A DNA stretch of 48,643 nt from Acidobacteriota bacterium (GCA_027307335.1 DAHUXD010000057.1:1-48643); one strand, 5' to 3'. Shown: positions 17,508 to 26,240, counted from the first letter of the stretch. The notes: generated by a model from the letters alone, not told the origin. Numbers and translations are program-made.

Positions 17508-17566
17508 GGTCAGGTCTCTCAATGGTGAATTCGGTCGCGTGAGATCACCTTTGAGAGACCTGACCC
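17507..17566. repeat. 60-bp inverted repeat, 22-base arms (REP/MITE-like)
   Basis: Arms 17507-17528 and 17545-17566 are complementary over 22 bases with a single mismatch; the outer 16 bases (GGGTCAGGTCTCTCAA and its reverse complement) are perfect. The loop is 16 bases. It begins at the stop codon of the DAO gene and ends just before the ribosome site of the next gene. GGGTCAGGTCT-type termini recall mobile palindromes linked to REP-associated (RAYT) transposases, from memory; no transposase is nearby. It could instead act as an operon-internal RNA hairpin. Confidence 0.8.
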
Positions 17567-17579
17567 CAAAGGAGGAGAC

Positions 17580-18560
17580 TTGAAGAAGAGCATCCTCGAC
17601 CGGCTCAAGGAGGGTCCCGTTCTCGGCGACGGCGGATACCTGCTCGAGCTCGAGAAGCGCGGCTGGGTGCGCGCCGGTCCGTTCACTCCCGAGGTCGCGC
17701 TGACGCGCCCCTCGGCGCTGCGCGAGCTCCACGACGAGTTCCGCGAGGCCGGAGCGGAGGTGCTCCAGGCGCTGACCTTCTACGCGAGCCGCGACAAGCT
17801 CGCCACCGTCGGCCTCGCGAACCGCCTCGAGGACCTGAACCGCGCCGCCGTCCGCATCGCCCGCGAGGCCGCGGGCGACCGCTGCCTGGTCGCCGGGAAC
17901 ATCTCGCTCACCTGGATGTACGAGCCCGACAGCCCCGCCGCGGTGGATCGCGTGCGGCGGACGTTCGACGAGCAGCTCGCCGTGCAGGTGGACGAGGGCG
18001 TCGACTTCGTGATCGGCGAGACCTTCTCGTTTCTCGGCGAGGCGCTCCTCGCCGTCGAGCGCGCGAGGGCGACCAGGCTCCCCGTGATGGTCACGGTCTG
18101 CTTCGAGAACCAGCCCGTCACGACCGACGGCCACACGGCCGCCGACTGCGGGCGGGCGCTGCAGGACGCCGGCGCGGACATCGTGGGCATCAACTGCCTG
18201 CGCGGGCCCGAGACGACGCTGCCGCTGATCGAGGAGATGCGGAAGGCGGTGAAGGGGTTCGTCGCGTGCCAGCCCGTCGGATACCGCACGCCGCCCGACC
18301 GGCCCGACTTCACGAGCCTCGAGGCCTTCCCGTTCGAGCTCGACCCGCTGCAGCACTCCCGGCGCGAGATGGCGCGGTGGGCCGAGCAGGCGCGGGACCT
18401 CGGCATCGACTACATCGGTTCCTGCTGCGGCTCGGTCGCCGCGCACGTCCGCGAGATGGCGCGCGCGCTCGGCAAGCTCCCGCAGGAGAACCGCGAGTGG
18501 AAGGTCGACTACTCGAAGCCGATGTCGGCCTACGAGTACTACCGGCACGAGGGAAAGTAG
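17580..18560 (+). CDS. Betaine-homocysteine S-methyltransferase-like enzyme
   Basis: A 326-residue zinc methyltransferase of the homocysteine S-methyltransferase (Pfam PF02574) family. The zinc cysteines are all present: Cys206 in GINCLRGP and Cys282-Cys283 in IGSCCGS, matching Cys217/299/300 of human BHMT. The start GDGGYLLELEKRG resembles the family's DGG opening. The enzyme moves a methyl group from glycine betaine (or a similar methyl donor) to homocysteine, giving methionine and dimethylglycine. Start is TTG with AGGAGG close upstream; no ATG is nearby. Located between the DAO gene and the second Rieske gene, it supports a methyl-amine catabolic function for the island. Betaine is the best guess, not proven. 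Confidence 0.88.
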   Translation: MKKSILDRLKEGPVLGDGGYLLELEKRGWVRAGPFTPEVALTRPSALRELHDEFREAGAEVLQALTFYASRDKLATVGLANRLEDLNRAAVRIAREAAGDRCLVAGNISLTWMYEPDSPAAVDRVRRTFDEQLAVQVDEGVDFVIGETFSFLGEALLAVERARATRLPVMVTVCFENQPVTTDGHTAADCGRALQDAGADIVGINCLRGPETTLPLIEEMRKAVKGFVACQPVGYRTPPDRPDFTSLEAFPFELDPLQHSRREMARWAEQARDLGIDYIGSCCGSVAAHVREMARALGKLPQENREWKVDYSKPMSAYEYYRHEGK

Positions 18561-18571
18561 GACTCGAGAGG

Positions 18572-19660
18572 ATGGCCCTGGAGAAGTCGCTGCCGTCCGA
18601 GTACTACCGCTCGCCCGAGATCTTCGCGCGCGAGCGGGATCGGATCTTCGGGCGCGAGTGGTTCTGCGCGGGCCGCTCCGACTCCCTCCCCGAGGCGGGA
18701 CGCGTCCGGGTGCTCGAGGCCCACGGCGAGAGCCTGCTCGTCGCCCGGACGGCCGACGGCCGCCTCGAGGCCCACTACAACGTCTGCCGCCACCGTGGCG
18801 CGCGGCTCTGCGCGACGGACGCCGAGGGGCCGACCCTGCGCTGCCCGTACCACGCCTGGACGTACGCGCTCGACGGGAAACTTCTCGCCGCGCCGTACCT
18901 GAACCAGGACCCGGCCCTGTCGCAGGAGGACTTCTCGCTCCACCCGGTGTCGATCGCCGAGTGGGGCGGCTTCTACTTCCTGAACCTGTGGCCGAAGGGG
19001 CCCGCGGCCCGCGACTTCGCGCGCTGGCTCGGACCGGTCGCGGAGCGCGTCGCCCGCTACCCGCTCGCGCGCCTGACGACGGCGCGGTCGATCGAGTACG
19101 ACGTCGCGGCCAACTGGAAGATCGTCGCCGAGAACTACAACGAGTGCTACCACTGCGCGGGCGTCCATCCCGAGCTGTGCGAGGTCGTGCCGGCCTTCAA
19201 GACGAACGGCGGCGCGGGCCTCGACTGGGACCGGGGGATTCCGCACCGCGACGGGGCCTTCACTTTCACCCGCAGCGGCAAGACGTCGCGGGCGCCGTTC
19301 CCCGGCCTCTCGGAGGAGGAGAAGACCCGCCACAAGGGCGAGCTCGTCTATCCGAACCTGTTCCTCTCCCTGTCTGCCGAGCACGTCGCGGCGTTCCGCC
19401 TGACGCCGGAGGCGCCGGACCGGACGCGCGTCGTCTGCGAGTTCCTGTTCGATCCGGACGAGGCGCGCCGGCTCGAGTTCGATCCGTCGGACGCCGTGGA
19501 GTTCTGGGACCTGATCAACCGGCAGGACTGGCGGATCTGCGAGGAGGTCCAGCGCGGCGTCTCCTCGCGAGCGCACCGCTTCGGCTACTACGCGCCGATG
19601 GAGGACCAGAGCCTCGACATCCGCCGTTACGTCCTCGAGCGCCTCGGCGAGGCGCCGTAG
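18572..19660 (+). CDS. Rieske non-haem iron oxygenase (glycine betaine/choline monooxygenase-like)
   Basis: A 362-residue Rieske oxygenase, distinct from the one at 12846 but of the same family. Cluster motif Cys72-x-His74 ... Cys91-x2-His94 (CRHRGA, CPYHAW); iron site AENYNECYHCAGVHPE (His194, His199). ENYNECYHC is the signature often seen in glycine betaine monooxygenase GbcA and choline monooxygenase. ATG start 11 bases after the BHMT-like stop. Two Rieske enzymes in one island suggest sequential oxidations of the same substrate class. No GbcB-like reductase is encoded in the window, so electrons must come from elsewhere. Confidence 0.9.
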   Translation: MALEKSLPSEYYRSPEIFARERDRIFGREWFCAGRSDSLPEAGRVRVLEAHGESLLVARTADGRLEAHYNVCRHRGARLCATDAEGPTLRCPYHAWTYALDGKLLAAPYLNQDPALSQEDFSLHPVSIAEWGGFYFLNLWPKGPAARDFARWLGPVAERVARYPLARLTTARSIEYDVAANWKIVAENYNECYHCAGVHPELCEVVPAFKTNGGAGLDWDRGIPHRDGAFTFTRSGKTSRAPFPGLSEEEKTRHKGELVYPNLFLSLSAEHVAAFRLTPEAPDRTRVVCEFLFDPDEARRLEFDPSDAVEFWDLINRQDWRICEEVQRGVSSRAHRFGYYAPMEDQSLDIRRYVLERLGEAP

Positions 19661-19669
19661 GCCCTCCGC

Positions 19670-21154
19670 CTAGCGCGCGACGGCTGGGACGGGCACGGCA
19701 ATCCCCTCGAGGATCTTCGCCTCGACGTACGAGAAGAACGGGTTGCAGTTCAGGCGCATGAACTGGTCGATCGGGACGGACAGGACGCCCTTCTCCCCGC
19801 GCGGCGCTAGCAGGCCGAGCCGAAGGCCGTAGTCCTTCGAAAGATCCGGCGCGATGCCGTAGAGCGGATCGTCCGGACGGAACGGCGTTGCGAGATGGGA
19901 GAGGGAGAAGATCTGCGGCGGCCATGCGAGGCCGGGCGCCATCTCGTGCGCCTCGACCGAGCCGGGGTCGAGCGTCTTCACCACGACCTCGGGCGCGCCC
20001 GCACGGGCGTTGGTGAGAAGGTCGAGGCGATAGTGTCGATCGCGGCTCGCGAGGAGCGCCGCGAGCCGGTCGTCGTAGCTGTGTTCGAGGAGGCCCGCGG
20101 CGACCGCGGACCGGTTGACGTCGAAGAGGACGAGCTCGCTGCCGTTGTCCTGCAGGTGCCCGAAGAGCGCGTCGATCGTCGACCACGTCTCGACCGTCGA
20201 GTCCTCGAGAGAGACGAAGGCGAGGATCGGCGGCAGCGCCCGGATCCGGTTGCCCGAGGCGGCGGTCTCGATCTCGCCCTGGATCGCGCGCGTGATCTCG
20301 GTCGTCTGCTCGCCGGCGAACGCCGGGAACGAGTTGTACTTGAACGGGTTGAACTCCGGCTGGATGTCCAGCCACCGCGACTGGGCGAAGTAGGGGATCG
20401 CGCCGACCGCGCCGACGAGCTTCGCGATCGCGGTCGCCGCGCGCGCGAACTGCGTCACGCCGATCATCGGCGAGAAGAGCACGACGCGATCCGGTCGCGG
20501 CAGCGACGCGTCGCCGAGCGCGTCGAGGGCGTACTGCACGGAGAGCGCGCCGCCGTTCGAGTAGCCGACGAGGTGAAACGGGAGCTTGTCGCCGACGCGC
20601 GCGCGCACCGCCCGCGCGCCGAGGCGGGCCGCCGCGCGCCAGTCCTCCCAGCGCGCCTCGGTCAGCGCCCCGGGCACCGTACCGTGGCCCGGCACGCGCA
20701 GCGCGAGCGCGTAGAAGCCCTCGCGCGCGTAGATCTCCGCCTCCGCCCGCACGCTGTACGGCGAATCGGTCAACCCGTGCAGGAGGAGCACGCCGCCGCG
20801 GACGTCCCCCGCGGGCACCATCTCGTAGGTGTGGTTCCAGTTCTTGTCGAAACGGAGCGGGTTGACGGCGCCCTCGATCGAATAGCGGGAGAGCCGTCCC
20901 TTCACCGTCGGCGGCCCCGGCGTCATCACCGTCCGTTCCATCTCGGAGAAGAGCGTCTCCTCTCGGCGGAGGTAGTCGGCGAGCGTCGTGTTCGGCTGGA
21001 GATCCGCGGCGCGAAACTCGCCGGGAAGCGGGCGGTGCCACGCCTGCAGCGGGGGCTTGTGCCGGGCGTCGCAGGCCCGGACGAAGACGATGGTGACGAC
21101 CGCGATGAGCGCGACGTCGACGGCGCCGAAGACCCACTTGAAGAACCGTTTCAC
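19670..21154 (-). CDS. Membrane-anchored alpha/beta hydrolase
   Basis: A 494-residue hydrolase. An N-terminal membrane anchor (residues 2-23, VALIAVVTIVFVRAC) is followed by an alpha/beta-hydrolase domain from about 100: GGVLLLHGLTDSPYSVRAEA, then HLVGYSNGGALSV with the GYSNG nucleophile elbow. The HGLTDSP start and VSLED (possible acid) resemble monoglyceride-lipase/carboxylesterase-like proteins. The substrate is unknown; a lipid or ester on the outer face of the membrane is inferred. Starts at a GTG overlapping the CPBP gene stop (GTGA), so it is translated with that protein. Ends 9 bases from the convergent Rieske gene. Confidence 0.88.
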   Translation of the reverse strand: MKRFFKWVFGAVDVALIAVVTIVFVRACDARHKPPLQAWHRPLPGEFRAADLQPNTTLADYLRREETLFSEMERTVMTPGPPTVKGRLSRYSIEGAVNPLRFDKNWNHTYEMVPAGDVRGGVLLLHGLTDSPYSVRAEAEIYAREGFYALALRVPGHGTVPGALTEARWEDWRAAARLGARAVRARVGDKLPFHLVGYSNGGALSVQYALDALGDASLPRPDRVVLFSPMIGVTQFARAATAIAKLVGAVGAIPYFAQSRWLDIQPEFNPFKYNSFPAFAGEQTTEITRAIQGEIETAASGNRIRALPPILAFVSLEDSTVETWSTIDALFGHLQDNGSELVLFDVNRSAVAAGLLEHSYDDRLAALLASRDRHYRLDLLTNARAGAPEVVVKTLDPGSVEAHEMAPGLAWPPQIFSLSHLATPFRPDDPLYGIAPDLSKDYGLRLGLLAPRGEKGVLSVPIDQFMRLNCNPFFSYVEAKILEGIAVPVPAVAR

Positions 21155-22017
21155 GCGAGAGCTCCTTCGAGGGGGGCGAGCCGGCGCGCGGCCCGCCAGG
21201 CCAGCCAGGCGGCCGGCACGGCGACCAGGGCGAGCGCCGCGCCGAACTCGCCGATGATCCAGGGCGTGGGACCGGTGTTGCCCGTCAGCGGGTCGAAGAC
21301 CTCCTGGATCCAGAGGTTGTGGCTCGCGTGGAGGATCGCGGCCGGCCAGACGCTGCCGGAGGCGAGACGGATCCACGCGAAGACGAAGGCGATCCCGAGC
21401 ACGAGAACCGTGAAACAGGCGAGGCTGTACCCGGGACGCGTGCCCCCGTTGTAGTCGGCGAAGAGCAGGAGGGGCCAGTGCCAGACCGCCCAGATGGCGC
21501 CCGAGACGAGGGCGACACGGGGCAGGCTCGAGCGACGGGCCAGCTCCGGGACGAGGAATCCCCGCCAGCCGATCTCCTCTCCCAGCGCGGTCAGGCAGGA
21601 AAAAAGGACGCCGGCCGTCGCCTGCAGGAGGAGAAACTTTCCGAACGCGGTTGCGGCCGAGCCCGGGCCGAAGCGCAACGCGATCGTGCCGGCGAAGACG
21701 GGGTCGGGGAGCCGCCCGAGGCCGAGCGCCCACGTCGCGCCGTAGGCGACGAGCGCGTAGGCGACGGGAATCGCGTAGGCGAGACCCGCGTAACGCCAGC
21801 TCCAGCGCCAGCCGATCGCGCGCAGGCGCCGCCCCGTCAGGAGCGATGCGACGAGGGCGGCCGCCGCGGGGCACCACATCAGCCCGACAACCCAGGCGCC
21901 GCCCGCGGCGTCGACACTGCCGGCGCGGATGACGCGGTACTCGAAGTACGCCGAGAAGGCGAAGGTCAGGAGGACGTAGAGCCCCACGCGGAGCGAGGCG
22001 GACTTCCGTTCGGGCAT
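21151..22017 (-). CDS. CPBP-family intramembrane protease homologue (Abi-type)
   Basis: A 288-residue polytopic membrane protein of the CPBP/Abi family, glutamate-type intramembrane metalloproteases related to Rce1. Motif 1 EEIGWRGFLVPEL, motif 2 AVWHWPLLL and motif 3 ILHASHNLWIQE give the expected Glu-Glu and three histidines. About seven hydrophobic segments are visible. In bacteria these proteins serve CAAX-like processing, bacteriocin maturation/immunity or unknown functions. Directly coupled to the alpha/beta hydrolase by a four-base overlap. The biological role is open. Confidence 0.92.
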   Translation of the reverse strand: MPERKSASLRVGLYVLLTFAFSAYFEYRVIRAGSVDAAGGAWVVGLMWCPAAAALVASLLTGRRLRAIGWRWSWRYAGLAYAIPVAYALVAYGATWALGLGRLPDPVFAGTIALRFGPGSAATAFGKFLLLQATAGVLFSCLTALGEEIGWRGFLVPELARRSSLPRVALVSGAIWAVWHWPLLLFADYNGGTRPGYSLACFTVLVLGIAFVFAWIRLASGSVWPAAILHASHNLWIQEVFDPLTGNTGPTPWIIGEFGAALALVAVPAAWLAWRAARRLAPLEGALA

Positions 22018-22042
22018 CGGCTGGCGCGGAGTGTACAGCGAT

Positions 22043-22079
22043 CCCCCCTCTCCCTCCGGGAGAGGGCCGGGGTGAGGGG
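22043..22079. repeat. REP-like palindromic element
   Basis: CCCTCTCCC tcc GGGAGAGGG (22046-22066) is a perfect 9-bp stem with a 3-base loop, continuing as ccggggtgagggg. This CCCTCTCCC-GGGAGAGGG-GGTGAGGGG pattern recurs in intergenic DNA of many GC-rich bacteria (from memory). Sitting after the amidohydrolase stop and before the CPBP start, it may act as a terminator-like hairpin. Confidence 0.6.
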
Positions 22080-22101
22080 CGTCCTGGAGCCGCTCTCTTC
22101 C

Positions 22102-25100
22102 CTATTTCTTCCAGAAGAACTTCGGCGGCGGCTCCTCGCGGGGCCAGACCTCCTTCATCGTCTCCGCGTCCCACATCTCGCCGTTCTTGACGACCCACCG
22201 GATCTTCGTCGTGTTGTGGATGTCGTCGAGCGGGTTCGCGTCGAGGACGATGAAGTCGGCGAGCTTGCCCGCCTCGATCGATCCGAGGTCGGGCTGGAAC
22301 CCGATCTTCTCCGCGGCGAGGATCGTCGAGGCGCGCAGCGCCTCCATCGGCGTCATCGCCCAGTTCTTCTGCGTCGCGCCCTCGCCGGCCATGGCCCAGA
22401 TCTCCCAGTGCGGCCCGAGGCCCTGGAGCTGGCCGTGCGCGCCGAGCGCGACGTTGCCGCCCGCGCGCAGGATCTCGGTCGCGCCGTGGGCGACCGTGGG
22501 GAAGTGGTACTCCGCCGGCCAGATCCACGGGTGCCGCCGCGCCATGCGGTCGAGCGACTCGTGCGGCACGAAGCGGTTCAGCTTCGGGTCGTCGTGCGGG
22601 TTCGCGTTCTGCCAGTAGTAGAGCTCTCCCCACGGTCCGCCGTACGCGACGAGGAGCGTCGGCGTGTAGAAGGTCGTCGACTTGGCGAAGAAGTCGACCG
22701 CGTCCCTTCCGAGCGCGACGGGCAGCGCGTGTTCCCAGGCCGTGAACCCGTCCATCGCCATCGTCAGGTCGGTCGAGTACTCGCCCGCGCCCTCCGCGGT
22801 CAGGAGCATGTGCAGCTCCCGGCAGGCCTCGGCGAAGTAGATGCGCTGCGAGCGGCGCGGCTGCTGGTAGACCTTGATCATCCGCGCGCCATACGCCTTC
22901 ATGCGCCGCACCTGGTGCTTCGCGTCGTCGAGGTTGTTGACCTCCGCGAAGACGTCGGACTGCTGGCCGCCGTAGAGCACGTCGCCGGAGGAGTACACGC
23001 GCGGGCCGACCATGAGGCCCGCCTCCACGTCCTCGGCCTGCGCGAAGACGTCGAGCGACGGCGCCGAAGGGTCGTACACGGTCGTCACGCCGTACGCGAG
23101 GTTCGCGAGGTACTCCCACTTCGCCTCCGGGAAGAGCTCGAAGCCGGAGTAGTGCAGGTGCGCGTGGGTGTCGACGAAGCCCGGGATGATCGTCTCGCCG
23201 CGCGCCTCGTACACCTTCGCGCCCGGCGGCACGGAGAGCGTTCCGCTCGCGCCGACCGCGGCGATGCGGTTGCCGGTCACGAGCACGTCGGCGTTCTCGA
23301 GCACCGTGTCGCCCTGCATCGGGATCACGCGCGCGCCGCGGAGCACGAAGGAGCCCCCGGGCGCCGGACGCGGCGCGGTCAGCGCGATCTCGATCGTCTC
23401 GGATTTCGGCACGCGCGCGTCCTGGACCTTCTCCTTCTCCTTGTCGGCCTTCTCCTTGTCGGTCGACGGCTCGGACTTCTGCGCCTCCTCCTTCTTCGCC
23501 TTCTCCTCGGCCTTGCGGCGCTCCGCGCGCGCGAACTCGACCGCGGAGGCGATCGGCAGCCGGTAGAAGGCGTTCGCGAGGCCCCACGTGATCGTCTTGC
23601 CGCCGTCGGCCCAGCGCACGTAACCTCCCGCGTCGTCCGACAGGCGGTAGACGGGGACCGCTCCCTCCTTGAGAGACACCTCGGGCGGCTCCTTCAGGTA
23701 CACGCCCGGCATCGCCGTCACGTAGACGTTGTCGCGCGACGTGAAGACGATCCACTGCCCGTCCGGCGACGGCACGATGTCGTCCACCACCGGAAAGCGG
23801 ATCACGCGCTTCTTGTCGGTGCCGTCCGGGCGAACCGAGACGAGGTCGTTCTTCGGATCGTCGGTCGGCTTCTTCGGCTCGATCGGGTCGCGGTACCAGA
23901 TCCGCGTGCCGTCGGCGTTCCAGAAGGCCTGCGGGTGGAAGCGCAGCGCGTCGCCGAGCTTCACGGAGGTCACGGGCCGGACCTCGCCTCCCGCCGCGTC
24001 GAGCACGCCGATCTCGAAGAAGTCCTCCTCCTCCGGCTGATGGCCGCGGAACTCGAGGCCCGATCCGCGGACGACCGCGAGGCGGTCGCCCTTCGGCGAC
24101 CACGACGGGTTCGCGTAGTGGCCCGCCTGGCGCGTCAGCTTGACCGGCACGGCGCCCGGAGCCGCCGCCGCCTTCCAGACCTGGCCGCCGTCCGCGTCGC
24201 TCCACGAGACGTACGCGATCCACTTGCCGTCGTCGGAGAAGGCCGGCGCGTACTCGCGGCGCGGCATCGACGGGTCGTCCTTCGTGAGACGCCGGGGCGC
24301 GCCCACGGCCTTGCCCGCCGCCACCTCCTGCAGCCAGACGCGCCCGAACGCCTCGAACGCGATCCAGCGGCCGTCGCGCGACTGGCTCGGCCATCGCAGG
24401 ATGCGCGCCTTCACGGGGCCCTGTTCGACCTTCTCCTGCCAGGTCACGCGCGGCGCGACGAACTGCTCGACCGGAGCCGTGAACGGAATGTCGCGACGCG
24501 CCCCGCTCGCCACCTCGAGGCGGGTGAGCCTGCCCTTGTCGGAGAAGACGAGCGCCTTGCCGTCGGGCGTGAAGGCGTAGTTCGGCCAGAGGTCCATCTG
24601 CGCGAAGCCCTCCTCCTCGTCGCGCGTGACGGCGCGCGCGAGGATGCGCTCGGAGCCGGCCGCGAGGTCGCGCGCCACGAGGACCGTGTCGTCGTCGCGC
24701 CGCGACACGTAGACGAGGGTCTTTCCGTCCGGCGAGACGGCGGGGCGGACCGCGCCGCCGAACCCGGTCGTCACCGGGAAGCTCTCGGCGAGCTCGCGGT
24801 CGTAGCGGAAGATCTGCCAGAGGCCGTCCTTGAGGTCGGGGATGTAGTTGAAGCGGCGCTGGCGCGCCTCGTAGTAGATCGACTTGCCGTCGCGCGACGC
24901 GACGGCGCCGCCGGCGTTGTTCGCGTCGTCCGACGAGGTCAGCTTGAATCCGCTGCCGCCCTCGCGGTGGTAGATCCAGAGCTCGACGGGCGGGATCCCG
25001 GCGCGCTTGCCGTCCTCCTTGCGCGCGATCAGGTAGTTGCCGTCGGGGGTCCAGGCGGCGCTGCGCACGTAGGCGTCCTTCTCGGTCGTGAGGGCGCGCG

Positions 25101-25509
25101 GGTTCTTCCCGTCGGCGTCCATCAGCCAGACGTTCTCGATGCCGCTGCGGTCGCTGGTGAACGCGATCGTCTTCCCGTCCGGCGAGTAGCGCGGGTGGGA
25201 GTCGAACGCGGGGCCCCGCGAGATCGCGGTCGCCGCGCCGCCCGCGAGCGGGACCGTGTAGATGTCGCCGAGGAGGTCGAAGGCGATCGTCGTCCCGTCG
25301 GGCGAGACGTCGACCGACATCCACGTGCCCTCGCTCGCCGTGAAGGCGATCTTTCGCGCGTCGGCGCGCGGCTTGTTGATGTCGGCGGCGGGGTCGGGTT
25401 TCTTCTCCGCGTCGGTCTTCGGCGGGTCGGCGGCGAACGCCGCGGCGGCCGCCGCGAGAGCGGCCCCCATTCCCACGAGCACCCGAAGCGTCTGCAGCCG
25501 CTGGCGCAT
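22102..25509 (-). CDS. Beta-propeller (PD40/TolB-like) amidohydrolase, secreted
   Basis: A 1135-residue exported fusion. Signal peptide about 1-27 (VLVGMGAALAAAAAAFAA). Residues about 55-660 form one or more beta-propellers with repeated SPDGKTIAF, DGKALVFSD and DGKWIAYVS (PD40/TolB, tricorn-like). A charged linker follows (EEKAKKEEAQKSEPSTDKEK), then an amidohydrolase domain with the metal-binding GFVDTHAHLHYSG and the composite-domain end GKLADFIVLDANPLDD. Such TolB-amidohydrolase fusions are found in Acidobacteriota and Bacteroidota; probable hydrolysis of exported amides, peptides or cyclic compounds. Good ribosome site (AGGAG) before the ATG. No operon partner; a REP-like palindrome follows. 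Confidence 0.92.
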   Translation of the reverse strand: MRQRLQTLRVLVGMGAALAAAAAAFAADPPKTDAEKKPDPAADINKPRADARKIAFTASEGTWMSVDVSPDGTTIAFDLLGDIYTVPLAGGAATAISRGPAFDSHPRYSPDGKTIAFTSDRSGIENVWLMDADGKNPRALTTEKDAYVRSAAWTPDGNYLIARKEDGKRAGIPPVELWIYHREGGSGFKLTSSDDANNAGGAVASRDGKSIYYEARQRRFNYIPDLKDGLWQIFRYDRELAESFPVTTGFGGAVRPAVSPDGKTLVYVSRRDDDTVLVARDLAAGSERILARAVTRDEEEGFAQMDLWPNYAFTPDGKALVFSDKGRLTRLEVASGARRDIPFTAPVEQFVAPRVTWQEKVEQGPVKARILRWPSQSRDGRWIAFEAFGRVWLQEVAAGKAVGAPRRLTKDDPSMPRREYAPAFSDDGKWIAYVSWSDADGGQVWKAAAAPGAVPVKLTRQAGHYANPSWSPKGDRLAVVRGSGLEFRGHQPEEEDFFEIGVLDAAGGEVRPVTSVKLGDALRFHPQAFWNADGTRIWYRDPIEPKKPTDDPKNDLVSVRPDGTDKKRVIRFPVVDDIVPSPDGQWIVFTSRDNVYVTAMPGVYLKEPPEVSLKEGAVPVYRLSDDAGGYVRWADGGKTITWGLANAFYRLPIASAVEFARAERRKAEEKAKKEEAQKSEPSTDKEKADKEKEKVQDARVPKSETIEIALTAPRPAPGGSFVLRGARVIPMQGDTVLENADVLVTGNRIAAVGASGTLSVPPGAKVYEARGETIIPGFVDTHAHLHYSGFELFPEAKWEYLANLAYGVTTVYDPSAPSLDVFAQAEDVEAGLMVGPRVYSSGDVLYGGQQSDVFAEVNNLDDAKHQVRRMKAYGARMIKVYQQPRRSQRIYFAEACRELHMLLTAEGAGEYSTDLTMAMDGFTAWEHALPVALGRDAVDFFAKSTTFYTPTLLVAYGGPWGELYYWQNANPHDDPKLNRFVPHESLDRMARRHPWIWPAEYHFPTVAHGATEILRAGGNVALGAHGQLQGLGPHWEIWAMAGEGATQKNWAMTPMEALRASTILAAEKIGFQPDLGSIEAGKLADFIVLDANPLDDIHNTTKIRWVVKNGEMWDAETMKEVWPREEPPPKFFWKK

Positions 25510-25604
25510 GCGTCTCTCCTATGCGGAAGGGAAGCCGCGGATTATCCGTCCCGGGTCGCGGGGCTTGTCAACAGGGAAGTGACCGGAGCGACAATGTCCG
25601 GTAC

Positions 25605-26240
25605 GTGAAGACGCGGACGTCGGCGGTCCTCGCGGGAGCGGCGCTCCTCCTCGTCGTGGTGCGCCACCCGCTCGAGCTCCGGCTCCTCCGACATCGGGCC
25701 GCTCCCCGGCCGGACGTGCAGCGGGAACCGCTGCAGCTGGCGGAGTCGCGGGCGCCCTTCGAGCACGCGGCGGGCCGCGGCCGTTACCGGATCGTGCCGC
25801 GCTTCCGCTGGGACCAGGCGGCGCGGGTCGTTTCGGAGGAGCCGTATCGTTTTGGCGCAGCCGGGTCGCTCATCCCGGAGGACCTCGCGCTCGCCTGGGG
25901 GCCGCTCCTCGAGCCGCCCTACGCCGGCAGAGTTTCGTACAGCCAGGGGATGCGCTTCTTCTTCTGGAGGACGAAAGACCTCTCGCTCGACCGCGGCACG
26001 ATCGTGTCCCACTCGGCCAACGTCCACGTCATCCCGGCGACGGGGCGCCTCTCGCACGCTCTTTCGGCCGTCTCGAAGGGCGACGACGTACGGCTCGAGG
26101 GCTGGCTCGTGGACGTCGAGGGAATCACCGATCCGGACTTCCGGTGGACCACGAGCACGACGCGCACGGACGAGGGCCCGAACTCCTGCGAGACGGTGTA
26201 CCTGGAGAGGCTGACGATCGGGGAGAGAGCGTACGAGTAG
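25605..26240 (+). CDS. Conserved hypothetical membrane-anchored protein (HSANxHxIPA family)
   Basis: A 211-residue protein with an N-terminal membrane anchor (SAVLAGAALLLVVV) and a compact soluble domain. Distinctive blocks LALAWGPLLEPPY, SQGMRFFFWR and HSANVHVIPAT match, from memory, a family of bacterial conserved hypothetical proteins with HSANMHLIPA; the reaction is unknown. Start taken as the GTG giving an immediate basic, hydrophobic N terminus; the ribosome site is weak. It faces away from the amidohydrolase gene (95-base gap) and converges on the ABC transporter. Confidence 0.78.
   Translation: MKTRTSAVLAGAALLLVVVRHPLELRLLRHRAAPRPDVQREPLQLAESRAPFEHAAGRGRYRIVPRFRWDQAARVVSEEPYRFGAAGSLIPEDLALAWGPLLEPPYAGRVSYSQGMRFFFWRTKDLSLDRGTIVSHSANVHVIPATGRLSHALSAVSKGDDVRLEGWLVDVEGITDPDFRWTTSTTRTDEGPNSCETVYLERLTIGERAYE

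Noticed and set aside
19670-25324. A minus-strand open frame of 1884 codons spanning three genes
   Set aside because: Only its last part (the alpha/beta hydrolase) is real. The rest is an Arg/Ala/Gly-rich shadow of the CPBP and amidohydrolase genes, caused by the rarity of stop codons in GC-rich DNA.
21319-25608. A plus-strand open frame of 1429 codons opposite the CPBP and amidohydrolase genes
   Set aside because: Composition is Arg/Asp/Glu/Gly-rich with no domain, and the opposite strand encodes clear families.
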